Below, piece after piece: positions 9,895-22,295 of a DNA stretch of 64,000 bases (the first letter of the stretch is position 1; the number at the start of each line of letters is the position of its first letter). Position numbers and translations under genes: made by a program. The notes under the pieces were generated by a model. The model had not been told where the DNA came from and did no database searches. It saw nothing but the letters and a program-made list of their open reading frames with translations. The DNA is from Cryptomeria japonica (taxonomy: Eukaryota; Streptophyta; Pinopsida; Cupressales; Cupressaceae), in assembly GCF_030272615.1 (NCBI RefSeq), contig NC_081413.1:338114802-338178801 (forward strand), read 5' to 3'.

Positions 9895-11583
9895 AATGAA
9901 GATCCAGTTACACCAGTATCATCTGAAAATTCCACTGTAACTGAGGAACAACAACAAATGAAGACACCCCAATATGTAAGACTGAATCAATCTAAAGATC
10001 AGATAATTGGGAACAAGTATAAAGGAGTTATGACAAGAGGAAGACTGCCAAATGAAGAGGTATGTCTTATTTCTCAAATTGAACCATCATCAATTAATGA
10101 GGCATGTGAAGATAAATACTGGATTAAAGCTATGGAAGAGGAACTAGAACAAATTGATAAAAATAACACATGGACATTAGTTCCCTGGCCTAAAGACAAA
10201 AATGTGATTGGAACAAAATGGGTATTCAGAAAAAAAAAATAATGAAGATGGTAAGATAATCAGGAATAAAGAAAGACTAGTGTGTAAGGGATATTCTTAG
10301 AAATAAGGAATTGATTATAATGAAACCTTTGCATCGGTAGCTAGAATTGAGGTAGTCAGATTATTCTTGGCTTTTGCAGCACACAAAAACTACAAAGTAT
10401 AGCAAATGGATATTAAATGTGCATTTCTAAATGGAGATCTTGAAGAAGAAGTTTACATTGAACAACCTGATGGATTTTCTTTGATAGATAACAAAGATAT
10501 GGTTTGCAGGTTAAGGAAAGCTTTGTATGGGTTGAAACAAGCTCCAAGAGCTTGGTATGCAAGATTGGATAAGTATCTTTTGAAGATTGGTTTTTCTAAA
10601 GGTAATGCTGACAGCAACTTATACTACAAAGTGACTAATGATGACATCTTGGTTATAGAAGTTTTTGTTGATGATATAATCATTGGAGGAGGAGATGGAT
10701 TATGTAAAGACTTTTCTATTGAAATGCAACAAGAATTTGAAATGTCTATGATTAGAGAGATAAATTTCTTTTTAGGATTGCAGATTTCACAGACTGATAA
10801 AGGTATATTCTTGAGTCAATCCAAGTACTTGAAGGAGTTACTAAAGAAATTTTGGATGGAGAACTCTAAACCGGTAAGCACACCTATGACTACAAATGAC
10901 AAATTATCACTAAGGGATGAATCTACACCTGTTAATCCGACTAGGTACAAATCTATTATAGGAGGCCTACTGTATTTAACACAAACAAGACCTGATATTA
11001 TAAATGCAATATGTATTGTTTCAAGATTTTAGATTAATCCTAGAGAAAATCATGAATCACTAGTCAAAAGAATTTTTCGGTACTTACAAGGCACTACCAA
11101 TCTTGGATTATGGTATCCTAGGGATGAAAACTTTGAATTATGTGCATACATAGATGCAAATTGGGCAGGAGATGTGGATGTAGAAAAAGCACCACCAAAG
11201 GAACATTTTTTCTTGGCAGAAAATTAATTTCTTGGTTGAGTAAGAAACAAAGTTGTGCATCTTTATCAATAGTTGAATCAGAATATGTTGCAACAACAAC
11301 TAACTGTACATAGGTATTATAGCTTAAGAAAATGTTGAAGGACATAAAGGTAAAATGCAAGGAACCCATAACTATCTATTGTGACAACACTGCATCATTT
11401 GATATATCTAAGAATCTGGTATTACATTCTAAAACTAAACATGTTTCTATCAAACTGAATTTTCTAAGGGAGAATGTTGAAACAAAAGAAGTAAAACTAG
11501 TTTATATGAATACTAAAGAGCATATTGTAGATATTTTCACTAAATCTCTGCCTAAGGAGACCTTTGAATATCTCAGAGACTAG
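9895..11583 (+). pseudogene. pol: Copia reverse transcriptase and RNase H of element A
   Basis: RT begins with NTWTLVPWPKDKNVIGTKWV in the gag frame. A frameshift lies in the A run near 10233-10241. Further stops follow (for example near 10299), after which MDIKCAFLNGDLEEEVYIE and the active site FVDDIIIGG (Phe codon at 10664) are open to 11032. A second frameshift around 11180-11220, in the region equivalent to the DADWAG...GG motif, returns to the original frame for the RNase H end (ITIYCDNTASFDISKNLV, then EHIVDIFTKSLPKE), stopping at 11581-11583. RT and RNase H would copy the RNA to cDNA. The catalytic Asp pair is intact, but the chain is broken at several points. Confidence 0.88.
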
Positions 11584-11973
11584 CTTGGGGTTATACCCCC
11601 ACCGGTAGAGACTTAGATAGTTGATGTTTATCATCAACCGACAGAATTAAAATAGAAATCTTTTATTCCGGCCTTGATGAGGAAGCTACTTCTTAGAGGG
11701 AGTAGTTGGTATACTGAATTGGTTGGTATTTTGTATTTACATCTAGTTTTGTATTGGCTTTGACATTTGATGTCAAAGGGGGAGATATTGGTATGGAAAA
11801 ACACAAGAAAAACACATAACACTCCCAGGGGGAGAGATTGTTTATATCTGAATTTTGATTTCTGGTTATGATCTCTTTTTGGGAGATTGTTGGTTTTTGG
11901 TATTTGCAATTTCTGTCTTGGCACTTTGATGGTTTTTCCATCTTGTGTTGTCATCAATGCCAAAGGGGGAGAT
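11584..11973 (+). other. 3' untranslated region of A with four PPT-like motifs
   Basis: Non-coding. The motif caaagggggagat occurs at 11774-11786 and 11961-11973, with variants at 11826-11840 and 11876-11893. Three of the four are followed by TTGGTAT-like or TTGGTTTTTGG sequence, as at the real LTR start. Only the last abuts an LTR and should be the working PPT. This resembles a local duplication of the PPT and LTR edge. Confidence 0.75.
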
Positions 11974-13031
11974 TGTTGGTATTTTGGTATGGTTTTGTCA
12001 TTGATGTCAACACCTACTATCACTTATCAACTCTGGCACTTTGAAGAATTGGCAATGTTCACTGGCAAGCAAGTGACTTATGCGCAGTCACCGGTATCTG
12101 GTACACCGATAGGATATAATGTTCACCAACACTTGGAATGGCATGGAAAACACCTGGTTATGTCGAAGACATCATTTGGACACTAAGTCTTGGAGATTTG
12201 TTTATTGGCATATTCGTATTTGCATATTTGTTGTTATCGACAAATAGGTGCAGATCATTCACCAGCAGGCTTATCTATGCTAGATCAGCACGACACGCTA
12301 TGGAGATGTTTTATTAATGTTGTAATTGTATTGAGCTGACATGTTGAATCAGTTATTGCATCGGTTATTGTTTTATTTGTAAAATGATTTTATTGTAATA
12401 CCCTTTAGAGCCGACCTACTAAAATTGGTCTCAGGTTATGTTATAAATGTAAGATCTTATTTGTAAGATAAATGTCGAATGCGAAAAAGGAATTGTGTGA
12501 AGTTATATGTGAGAATAAGCATAGCTATACACACAGACATCATTTGAAGGTTGAAGAAAGGTTTTGTGAAGACAATCCAAACTACACCGGTACTGAATCT
12601 AGCATAGTAAGATGTTATTTTGAGCAGTACATCCTTATTGGATTTAACCATCCAATTGTAGTCAGTGTGACTCCTATTGTGTTTGAGCAGTGAGCTCTAA
12701 GCGCTTGGCCTTTCTGCATGTGCAGACCCCATTTGTATACACATACTATCTGCAGTAGTATCATCTGATTGTGGGTAAGGTTTCCCACCGTGGTTTTTCC
12801 CCTTACAGGGTTTCCACATAAAAATATTGGTGTTATGTGTTGTGGATGTTATTGTCTTTCTATTTCATGCATTAATATTTACTGGTACTATAATTAACTG
12901 ATAAAACTGTCTACCAACATACAAGTCTAGTTCACCAGTATTAAGCATTAAATTTGGTTAAGTTGTTTTGGTTTGAATTTATTTGACAACTGATTCACCC
13001 CCCCGCTCTCAGTTGTCCCCGGGACCTAACA
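11974..13031 (+). repeat. 3' LTR of element A
   Basis: Begins TGTTGGTATTTTGG after the PPT and ends GGGACCTAACA; 1,058 bp. It aligns over its full length with the 5' LTR and keeps the segment of about 20 bp missing there. It is followed by catac, the near-perfect partner of the left catat. Confidence 0.92.
12985..13017 (+). other. C-rich-loop hairpin at the LTR 3' end (A 3' LTR)
   Basis: GACAACTGA (12985-12993) pairs perfectly over 9 bp with TCAGTTGTC (13009-13017); the 15-base loop is TTCACCCCCCCGCTC. Confidence 0.75.
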
Positions 13032-14644
13032 CATACATGTAAAAGATCAACACATTCATAAAACAAAATAGCACATATGAGTAATAGTCTTGTAGATTCT
13101 ATAATACCTACCAAAATACCCTAGAGAAATAATCTATAATCTACTTACAAATGAAGATAATTTAAAAAAAAAAAACATCCATTACTTCTATGTTATCACT
13201 AACATACATTAATGCAACATTAACTATTTGCAGGATCACATGAATCAACATGAACATAACCATAGTACCATATTACCAATGGGGAATAAATCATTTAACC
13301 ATTAACATATCACTAAATAAACCCTTCAATATATCCGTTTCCTAGGGTATCTCAATGTCACTACTTGACATAATTCTAACACATCACTCATCCATCTTGA
13401 ACACTATATTACTATCCAACTAATAATTTAATTCCCATGCACCTATGGTAAATCATTAGCACATATACATAACTCTATCACATTTCATACTCTTTAGGTT
13501 CATTTTAGAATACCAACCAAATGTTCCCAATACCCATCTTTATTCCTTAATCACTTAACACATCATGAATCTAAATGCATTTATCCTTCTCCTACATATG
13601 TAAGTAGGTTATTTCCTTAGGAACAACCTTTACACAACTCATCAAGAATACTATCCATATTCATATGCAATATTATAACAACAAGCACAAATCTATTTCC
13701 AAATAGGATTCCATGCTACTAAACAAATTCAAGAGTTATATGATACTACAAGAATAAACATAATCTGATATTTCAGTCCCCTAATTCAACATAGGATCTC
13801 ATTACCAATATAATGAACATTTCTACAACATGAACCAAATAATAATATATCATATTATTACAAGATCATAGTTTCTGCATCATTAAGACCTAATACTTAA
13901 CAGTACGTGGAACATGCACATAGTCTATTTTGCTACATCACACCATAATGCTTAATAATAAAAGCTATGTAAGTGCATATTCTTATTCCACATTTACAAG
14001 TTATCATAATACAATATTATCTCTAATACATAGAAATTATCTCCATAGGTCAACCGCATATTGAAGAGTCATATAATCCATACAAATCCACAACTACTCA
14101 TTTATCTCCATTTTCCAAGATAATTAACATTGAAGATTAACATCTTCCAAATCAAGGCATACATGATTGTTAACATAGTGACTACCATCCACAAGATATA
14201 CACAAGAGATTGCATTCATATCTCTCAATAATTTAATTCCTTCCTAATCAAGAATTATGTATACAATTGAATATCAATTTACAACAATCTCATTCAATAC
14301 ATCTCATCCTGAAATCAACTTGCTACAAGCTTATAATACGTGTTCTCCAAATACGGATTACATAATCTTCTTTATAATTGCATCCTTCTTGAGTACATAC
14401 CACATGATACCAATTCTAATTACATAGATTAATCTCAAAGATCCATCCACATGAGTAAATAATATAAAACCATGTCCAAGCACATAAGCATCCAATGAAG
14501 AACATCCAAATGGAAGAAGGCATCAAACCACCCGACCATGTGGAGCCAAATAGGAACCACCCCCCATTCTAGGAGATGACATAAGGTTACAACTCACACT
14601 CAAGACCTAGGATGACACCTAATGATAAAAGGATACAACATGAC
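13032..14644. repeat. Repeat F: end of copy 1 and first part of copy 2
   Basis: 13032-13105 continues copy 1 after the A insertion. From about 13106 (aataccctagagaaa) a second, diverged direct copy begins; it can be followed to 14644, where element C is inserted. Matching landmarks include cctagggtatctcaatgtca (13352) and ggaagaaggcatcaaaccac (14511). It is AT-rich and non-coding, with no ORF of any length. Copy 2 resumes at 57470. Confidence 0.55.
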
Positions 14645-16188
14645 TATTAATATGAGAGGATCTGGTTAATACTGAGAGAGGGGGGTGAATCAGTATTAAC
14701 AACAATTTCAAACTTAAACTTAAACTGATAAAAATTCACTAAATCAATCAAAAACCAATAATAAACTATTTACCATTATTGGTAATCACTGATAACCAAC
14801 TATTAAACTGATTTATCATAACTGCTCATTAAGTGTTCATCAACATGCATAAACTGAAAGTAAATCAAATCAACACATCAAAAACATTCACCCCATGAAC
14901 ACTAGAATTTTCATGTGTAAACCCAAATAGGGAAAAGCCATGGTGGGAATTGGTACCCACAAAAATTGTGCACTCTTTCAGAATGCACCCTATTAGGAGC
15001 CTAGCCCAGTGAGGAGATTACAATGATGCCCTATTAGGAGAAGACACTGTTAGGAGTCACTCGATTAAGGGATTTCTATGATAAGCCCTATTAGGAGCTT
15101 TGCCTGGTTAGAAGAAACCTCGCAAGAGGATTTGAGATTCAAATGCTAAGCTACCCAGTTAAGGGATTTACAATTTAAGGCCTGCTAGAACCTACCCAAT
15201 TAAGAGATTTTGACTGTTGCAACTATTAGAGAACAACAAATGAATGATCTAGAAATAGCACTAACTGCTTGCTTGTTCAAATCCAATTTAGTTCCACTCT
15301 GCTAGAATCTTGCAGATACACCACATTGGTTCGGCTTCACACTCTTTACTCAATTCACCGACACAACAAACATCAACTATACCAACTTAAATAACCTTTA
15401 CATCTTAGTCGGTTACAAACCCCTAGATACACCAAAATTCAAATGAATTTACAACATAGATCATCACAAATCTTTACATCTCATTACAAATAATCAAATG
15501 GATCATACAATCAATTATAAATCAATTATAGTCATTGAATGATCACCACACCTCAATCTGATACACTTTAAAACCCTTAGCTCATTTCACTAAGCACTTT
15601 GCACATTCCCAAGAAATTCGTTCTTTGATCACGCCAAAACATCATTCAAACACTTCACCTGGTTTCGGCCACATCATCACCAACTTATAAACATTATATA
15701 ATACACCGTCAAACTCAAAATCGTTACAAGTTATAAGAATTGAATACCGATTCTTAAACTCTTCTTAAACCCTACATAAAATACAACAAAAATCATAAAC
15801 TTGATTTCCGGTGATAAAAGCATGAGGCAGTTCTAGTCAAAGATACATTACAATGATACAAATACATGTTCCAAACCTCAACACTTGACTCATCACCAAT
15901 CTCTAGAACCAATCTAAACATTTCCACATTTACCGGTTAAGATCCTAATTTCCATTTCACTATCTTCATTACCAGTAAGGCATTTCTAGTAGACCAAAAA
16001 GACTTAGATGAAAAAATAGCCATGAAAAACATAGTTGCCACATAGTTTGCCATCAATGACAAATAAATAACTGATCAAAATCATTAAGCCAATAATCTCA
16101 ATCTCTTCATCACTATATCATTACCAACAGTCCTTTACCAGTTCATCAACATTCTCCATCAACATCAGTTATGTCAATCATGCAAACA
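14645..16188 (-). repeat. 3' LTR of element C
   Basis: 1,544 bp; on the minus strand it starts TGTTTGCATGATTG after the PPT. Its end at 14645 has TA where TG is expected on the + strand. It aligns with 56016-57469, which is about 90 bp shorter through internal deletions near 56330. The region 14985-15215 carries a repeated motif (ccctattaggag and relatives, alternating with gttaaggga) that resembles the taacaggg/taaccaa motifs of the H LTR. Confidence 0.88.
14665..14700 (-). other. C-rich-loop hairpin at the LTR 3' end (C 3' LTR)
   Basis: On the + strand GTTAATACTGA (14665-14675) pairs perfectly over 11 bp with TCAGTATTAAC (14690-14700); the 14-base loop is GAGAGGGGGGTGAA. The stem differs from family A but the loop is the same. 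Confidence 0.75.
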
Positions 16189-16423
16189 ATCTCCCCCTTT
16201 GGCATTGATGGCAACAACAACATATTCAATTGTCAACTATGAGCTACTCTGTTTCCTTCACTCACTCTTCTTTTGCTACACTTCATCTGCCGATTGCACT
16301 TCTTCACCTACTCTAATTCTTCTCCTCTAGATCATATTACTTTTCCCCCTTTCTATTATAGTTCTTCTCCTTTCTCTCCTTTCTCTTACAGTTCTTCTCC
16401 CCCTTTGACAACAATGCCAAAGG
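16189..16423 (-). other. PPT and 3' untranslated region of element C, part
   Basis: On the minus strand the PPT aaagggggagat (16200-16189) directly precedes the LTR. Upstream the strand is purine-rich (the + strand shows CT-rich runs at 16310-16405), including a second G run at 16404-16398 and a caaagggggag-like tract near 16409. No coding signal. The segment is cut at 16423 by element D and continues at 28370-28485. Confidence 0.75.
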
Positions 16424-19400
16424 TGTAGTACCCCTACCCTAATCAGTTTCTAATCTCGGTTTAACCTTGGTTAGTTTATCATAATATAAGGTTATAGTCA
16501 GATGTTTTGACTTAGTGCATATCTGTTAATGTGGTTTTCGCACCAGTTGGTATGCAAGTTGATTAGTTTTCCTATTTCACATTATTAATCTAGGGCTAAA
16601 ACTTTCATTGTATTTATATATGTATGCATGTATGACTCTTGGTTGCAGGAGATTTCAGGTACAGTGCCGCATGGGTGAAAGGTTCATCCCTGCCTGCATT
16701 CACAGGTTTGAGTGTACCTCTTTAATCCTTAGAGTTGGATTAGGTGGTTGTGAGACCCTCGTTTGACCTTAGTCATGCTCAAGTGAGCATCGTCAGTTGT
16801 CCGTCAGTTTTCCCTTTTGGTTGGGTTGCGGGTCGTCTATTTGTTTGGTGTTCTTGGGTTGCATGTTTGGTGTGTGGTTAAATCGAATATTTAATCCTTA
16901 GTGTTTAATTTGATTTAATGTGTGTTTACGCATTAGTATTTTAGGGACTTAATTAAATAGGCTCCCTTTTTAGATGATTAATCATAAATTGAATTGCTCA
17001 ATTCAGGTTGGTAGTAACTTCAATTAAATGGTTAAATTTAAATATTAAATTTATTTTGTTTATGCTTATGAAAGGAAAGTTTTGAATTTAATTGCAATAG
17101 AATCAATTTTAGCTTGTTGCAGTTAGAAATAGAAAGGTTAATTTCAGTTGTTTGAGAAAATCAATTTTAAATTGAAAAGCAAATTTAATTTATTGATATA
17201 GTTTAAAAGAATGATTTTTGAGATTTATTTTAAATAAAATATTTTAATTCCAAAAATAAATTTTGGTCAAACTTCTCCCATTTAACCTAGACTTTTGGAA
17301 AATATTGGGGATGGAAAATTTGGGGATTTTGGAACGAGAAGGATTTCTTGAGCTGTAGGTTGGGGCTCTCCATCAGATCCTTTCCAGGAATGCTTATTGA
17401 GGTAGGAATTTGTTTATCAATTTGGTTATTTGTTTAAAAAAAAAAATGGGCTTGAATGTTCTTCATGCAATTTTGGTTTCAAATTCTCCATTGATTGCCT
17501 CAAGATTAGGAATTATAGTGGAAATTAGTTAAGATTGGCTGATTGCTTGTATCTTGTTTGAGAAATGAGTTTTCTTTTTGCCTAAAATTGTATATTTTGG
17601 AAGGGTATTCAACAAATTTCTCTATTTTGTAAAGCTCTATCATTCTGAATTTTTTTTATTTTAAGTCTCTATATGAGACTATTTAAAACAAAAAATGGGG
17701 GTTTGTTTAAAAAAAAAAAGAGAAATATAAAAACAAAACGAAAATATATTTTCATAACAAAATCGATTTTAGTTTAAAATCGAAATTTTAGATTGCTACA
17801 AAAAAAATAATAAAATATATTTCATTGGGGTTGGAGGGTGGAGAGCAGAGCCTCTATCCGTGCCTCCTCCCCCTGCGCGGGTCTACGACCAATGGCAGCA
17901 GCAGCTAGCTGTGACCCCCGTGGTGGTCGTAGGGAGTTGCGACCCTTGCAGTGGCCGCAGCGTCCCCCATGGTGGCCGTGTGGGCATCGTAGGACCTGCG
18001 TCTAGCGTGGTGGCGCTGCCTGCGGTTAGGGCACGGTCCTCCAACCCTCGTGAAAGGGAGGTGGGCCCAACTACCCTTTTTGCCACCCCCATTATATTGT
18101 TGTTGTTTTTTAAATTGTTTTTTTTTATATTTTTTTTATTATCAAAAAAAAATATATAATAATTATTTAATATTATTAAATGTAAATTTTAATTAAGTTT
18201 AAATATGAAATTTAATTAATAAATTATGATTATTGTAATTAATTAATTGTATAAGTGGCAATATACTTTAATTAATTTTTAAATTGTATTTTATTATTAA
18301 TGCATATTTTTCTAATTAGATACTTAATTTGTTATTATTAATTGTATATATTTTATTAATTGCGGATTAATAAATATATAGTAATTAATATTTAATTTTG
18401 GTAATTTTATTTATATGCACAAGGAAATAATTGTTAAGTAGGAATGGACTATCTTTATTTGGGTTCCTTATATGTATATGTTTCCTTGATCTGTATAGTG
18501 TAACTAGGCTTTGGAAAATATGAGATTGGAGAGATTGTTTTTGAGCCAGTATGAGAACAATGTTTTATTTGAAGAATAAATATCTTATTTATTTGGTTAA
18601 TGATTATTTAATTATATTCATGTGAACTTGGTTTAAGAACTCATAATGACGCATTTATGTATGTTTGATGCTAATGAACCTTAGGGAGTTAGAAAACCAA
18701 GAATCAAATTGTACTTGGATGAGGTAGATAACTGCAATCTAACTTAGATCATTTAGAAAACTCGATCGACATTTAATGTTTAAATCAATTTGGAAAAAGA
18801 TTGTATCTACCAGTTATTGCCTATGCAAGTTTAATTTTTGTATTCGCTTTTGCTTAAGTAATGGAAAACCATCATCCTTGTCTTCACGAAAGGATGTGTG
18901 GGTCCACATGAGGCTTGGATGGGTCAGAGGTTCGGATTAGGTTGCCAGGGTAACCCAGTGTATGCGGCCATAACCTATGAAGACCTGTCATGGTAACCAT
19001 ACCAGGTTGTGTGATGACACTTGTCCCTACATTCGCTAGTGTGTTGTTGTATTGTCCTGATAGGAGCACTTTTGTGGAGTCATCCTATTGCTTATGCCCT
19101 TGTGAGTACCTAGTTTTGTGCTATACCTTGGATTGCGATGACTTAGTTTGTGAATGCTCTAGTGGACCCTTGTATTAGCTTCGATTATGTTTAGCTGGAT
19201 CCTTTCCTTTTTAGGGATCGTTTATGTATTGATTGACCGATGTGGTTGTTTGTATATTGGTTATGTTTCACCTTGATGGTAGGATTGTAAATAATGAGAA
19301 CCTCATGTATTCTTAACTTTATTAATTATCAGAGGGGTCTTGCAGTTGAGCAGACCCAGAGATGTAACCCTTTAGGGGTGAACTCTGAGATCATCTTGGT

Positions 19401-20018
19401 GTTATGTGATGCTTTTGTTCTTATGTTTCATGTTTAGTTATAGCATGTATGGATGACATTTTGATAGAATGTATAAGTGGGTTAGAAGAAATTAATCTTA
19501 AATGCATGTATGTAGTCATCTTTTAATGCTAGAATGGGATCATGGTAGAATGTAGTTTTGATCAATAGAATGCATTCAGTTATTGTTAATGAAATTAAGT
19601 ATGCATGGAAAGATCTCATTAGTTTATGATGAAATTAAAGTGTGTTATGAAATTAGATGCATGGCTTATATTTTTATGAAAAGTTGGAACGTAAGGTATG
19701 AATAAATCTTATGGATGAACATTATATTATGATCTATATTTTCATCTATCTAAAAGAAATTATCCTTGTTTAAGAATTATCTCATTATTAAGATAATCAA
19801 CTTATTGGATTAATTAGTGTGAGTTAAGTTAAATGTAGAATTAAGTAATCACGTTGGGAAATTCTTTAGGTGTTAGTTGATGTCTTCTACTTTGTAATTT
19901 GAATTTTTGATATCTCGTTGTATCATTATGTTGTGTTTAATTTTTAAAAAGAAAAATTATTGCACTCTATCCTTGTGTTTTAGCTTATCCCTTCAGGGTT
20001 TCCTGGTGGGGCATTACA
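16424..20018 (+). repeat. 5' LTR of element D
   Basis: 3,595 bp, TGTAGTACCCCTACCC to GGGGCATTACA. It aligns with 24770-28369 throughout with few changes. It contains a GC-rich island (17855-18070) in otherwise very AT-rich sequence, and a block at 18866-18960 (ccttgtcttcacgaaagga, then ggtccacatgag) shared with the LTR of E at 36341-36375. Small ORFs here (for example 17860-18159, 18884-19069) are inside the LTR and show no protein similarity I recognise. Confidence 0.9.
17855..18070 (+). repeat. GC-rich island in the D 5' LTR
   Basis: A sharply bounded GC-rich stretch with repeated (c/a)(g/a)tggtgg.cg cores near 17920, 17970 and 18008. These alternate with complementary ccac/gacc-type sequence, so short hairpins are possible. 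The 3' LTR copy is at about 26205-26420 and has changed by several indels. Confidence 0.6.
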
Positions 20019-22295
20019 TTTGGTTTCAGAGCCATGTTGCAAACACTGGATCTCTGGTGTCGCATGTTCCCTTAGTTGGTGTGAGGTGTATCGACCTTAT
20101 GTGCATGCTTGTCCTCCTCTTTCTATGTGAGTGATTGAGAAGACCTTAACTTGTGTGTAACGCGTGTGTTCACACCTTGTTTTCACCTTCTTGATGTTGG
20201 TGTTTTGAGTGATTATATGTGCTTTATGTGCTTATTGATGTCATGGTCTATGATTACTCATATTCTGAAAGAGAGTCGTATGTACCTTCCTTATTGAGTG
20301 TTGTACTCTTTGGACTAATCCATTTGAGTTGGTACGTGCTTGTCTTGAATCTGAAAGTTCGAAACGTGCTTATTTAAGATTATGATCTAGTTTAGTGTTG
20401 TTCACTTGAAGGACTAGCATGGTAAATGTTGAATGCTTTGATGTAGCAAGTTGAATGATTATAACCCTCCCTCCTCTCTCTCTGTAGAAATTAAATGGTT
20501 GTGATATGTGTAATTATCTCTTATGTGAGAGTTTCTTTTACGAGAGAAAAAGGAGTGACTTCTTGAACCCTTGTGTGAGCCTTATAATGCTTATGTGTTT
20601 TAGATAATAAAAGGGGCTATGGGTTTGAAAGTTCATTTTGGTTATTGGGAGAAAACTGTATGTTTGCATTTAAGAATTCCCCATGTGTTTTGTAGGAGTA
20701 ACATAATTAAATACTATCTTAAGTAAGGTACATTAATATGCAAATAATTGTTATGTGAAACTACTTTGTTTGTAAAGGAAGTATTAAAGAGAACATGTTA
20801 TAGTAGCTTCGAGAGTGTAATAATGTGTTCCATGAAAGATTGTTTTATGTGTTGCATTAAACTAGTTTGATTGAGGATCTATTTTAGCAAATGCTCCATT
20901 GAACTTGCTTTTGGATATATGTAATTACATTATTATGTGTAGAAAGTGCAAATGAAAAGCTTGTTTAATGTGCATGCATTAATATGTATTATTTTGTTGA
21001 TAGCTCCTTGCTTACCTTCTGATCATAATTTGATTTTCAATGATAGGTTGCAAATTGTGATATGTGTATGTATTGTATTAAAGTAGTGAGTGTTCACAAG
21101 AGGTTTGGTATTATCGAAAATATTACCTGTTTTGATCTTTGTTGTTTGGAAAAACTAGAACATTCTATGGCAACCATAATAATTGGAGATGTCTTGTAGT
21201 CCAATTGGCATTCTTCTAAAAATGGTAGCGAAATGAAAACCATGCGTTTAGAACGATAGGCTTATAGTGAGAAACTTTAGCTTGTAGTGTGATCTATTTG
21301 ATCTTGTGTCTATGTAGGAAATAGTTTGGTTACCAAACTCTCTTTCCCTTCTCTTTGCCTTGATTATAAGTTTTTTTAGAAATAGTATGAAGAATGCATT
21401 GATTTAAATAGAATGTTTATAAAACATGTGAAATTGTATTATTGCATTTTGGCTTCACATTGAAAGATGAAAGTCATTTTTGGAAACAAATTTGCATAAT
21501 TAGTAATTTAGTTATGAATGCTTAGTGGAATTCGAGAAAGATATAGGAATGATGTGATTCCTTATGTAATTGTGAATTGTTAATAATTTCAGTACTTGTA
21601 TCTAGAGTAAACTTGATTCAATTATTCATGTGGGAAGCATTATTTAAATCTTCCTTGAGTAGATGATAGCATACTGGAAAGTACACCACGTAAATGTGAC
21701 TAAACCAGTACTGGTGTATTCGTGTGTATTGTAAGAAACCAATGCTTATTATATGTGCCAATGGGTTGGTGAAGTAATCAACCATGGAGGATATGTTGCT
21801 TATGAGTATGGGAAACCATACTGTGTATGTGATGTTGCTTATTTGTTTCCCTACTGAGTACCAAACCTCAGGTTGTGGGTAATTCAGTATGTTAAGGGGT
21901 AGTATTCGAAGTCACCATTCCTTGAATAGTATGGATTGGCGTATGAGTAATGTTGGCACAAAGCGACTTTAGCTTCTCTATTTCAAGGAATGATATAGTT
22001 ATAGTATAAGACTGTATCAAAGGTGTACTCAATACTTTCCCTATTGATGAATCTATTTATAGGTTTATGTGTGGCAGCCTATTCCTTTCCTTTATTTGAG
22101 CATTTTGATGGCAATTCTTGAGCATAGTTATGGTATAGTTGGGAGGATCCTTTGCCTTGTCTTCATGAAAGGTAGGTTTATCCACATGAGCTACCAGTTA
22201 GTATGTGTTGGTGGACATGTGGGTGGACCTTAGTCATGTATACCTCTGGCTTACGGCGAGTATCCTTATACATACGTCTCTATGTGGGATGTGAC

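Larger units (their letters stand above)
6376..13031 (+). mobile_element. Complete but degenerate Ty1/copia element A
   Basis: A 6,656 bp element with two LTRs (6376-7413 and 11974-13031), an initiator-Met PBS, gag-protease-integrase-RT-RNase H in copia order, and a PPT. Flanking 5 bp are catat (6371-6375) and catac (13032-13036), a TSD with one mismatch. The host sequence is repeat F. The polyprotein is broken by in-frame stops and at least two frameshifts, so it is not autonomous. A solo LTR of the same family lies at 22296-23343. Confidence 0.93.

Noticed and set aside
17860..18159. 99-residue ORF starting MPPPPARVYDQW
   Set aside because: It sits in the GC island of the D 5' LTR, ends in poly-Phe/Ile from the following T run and is disrupted in the other LTR.
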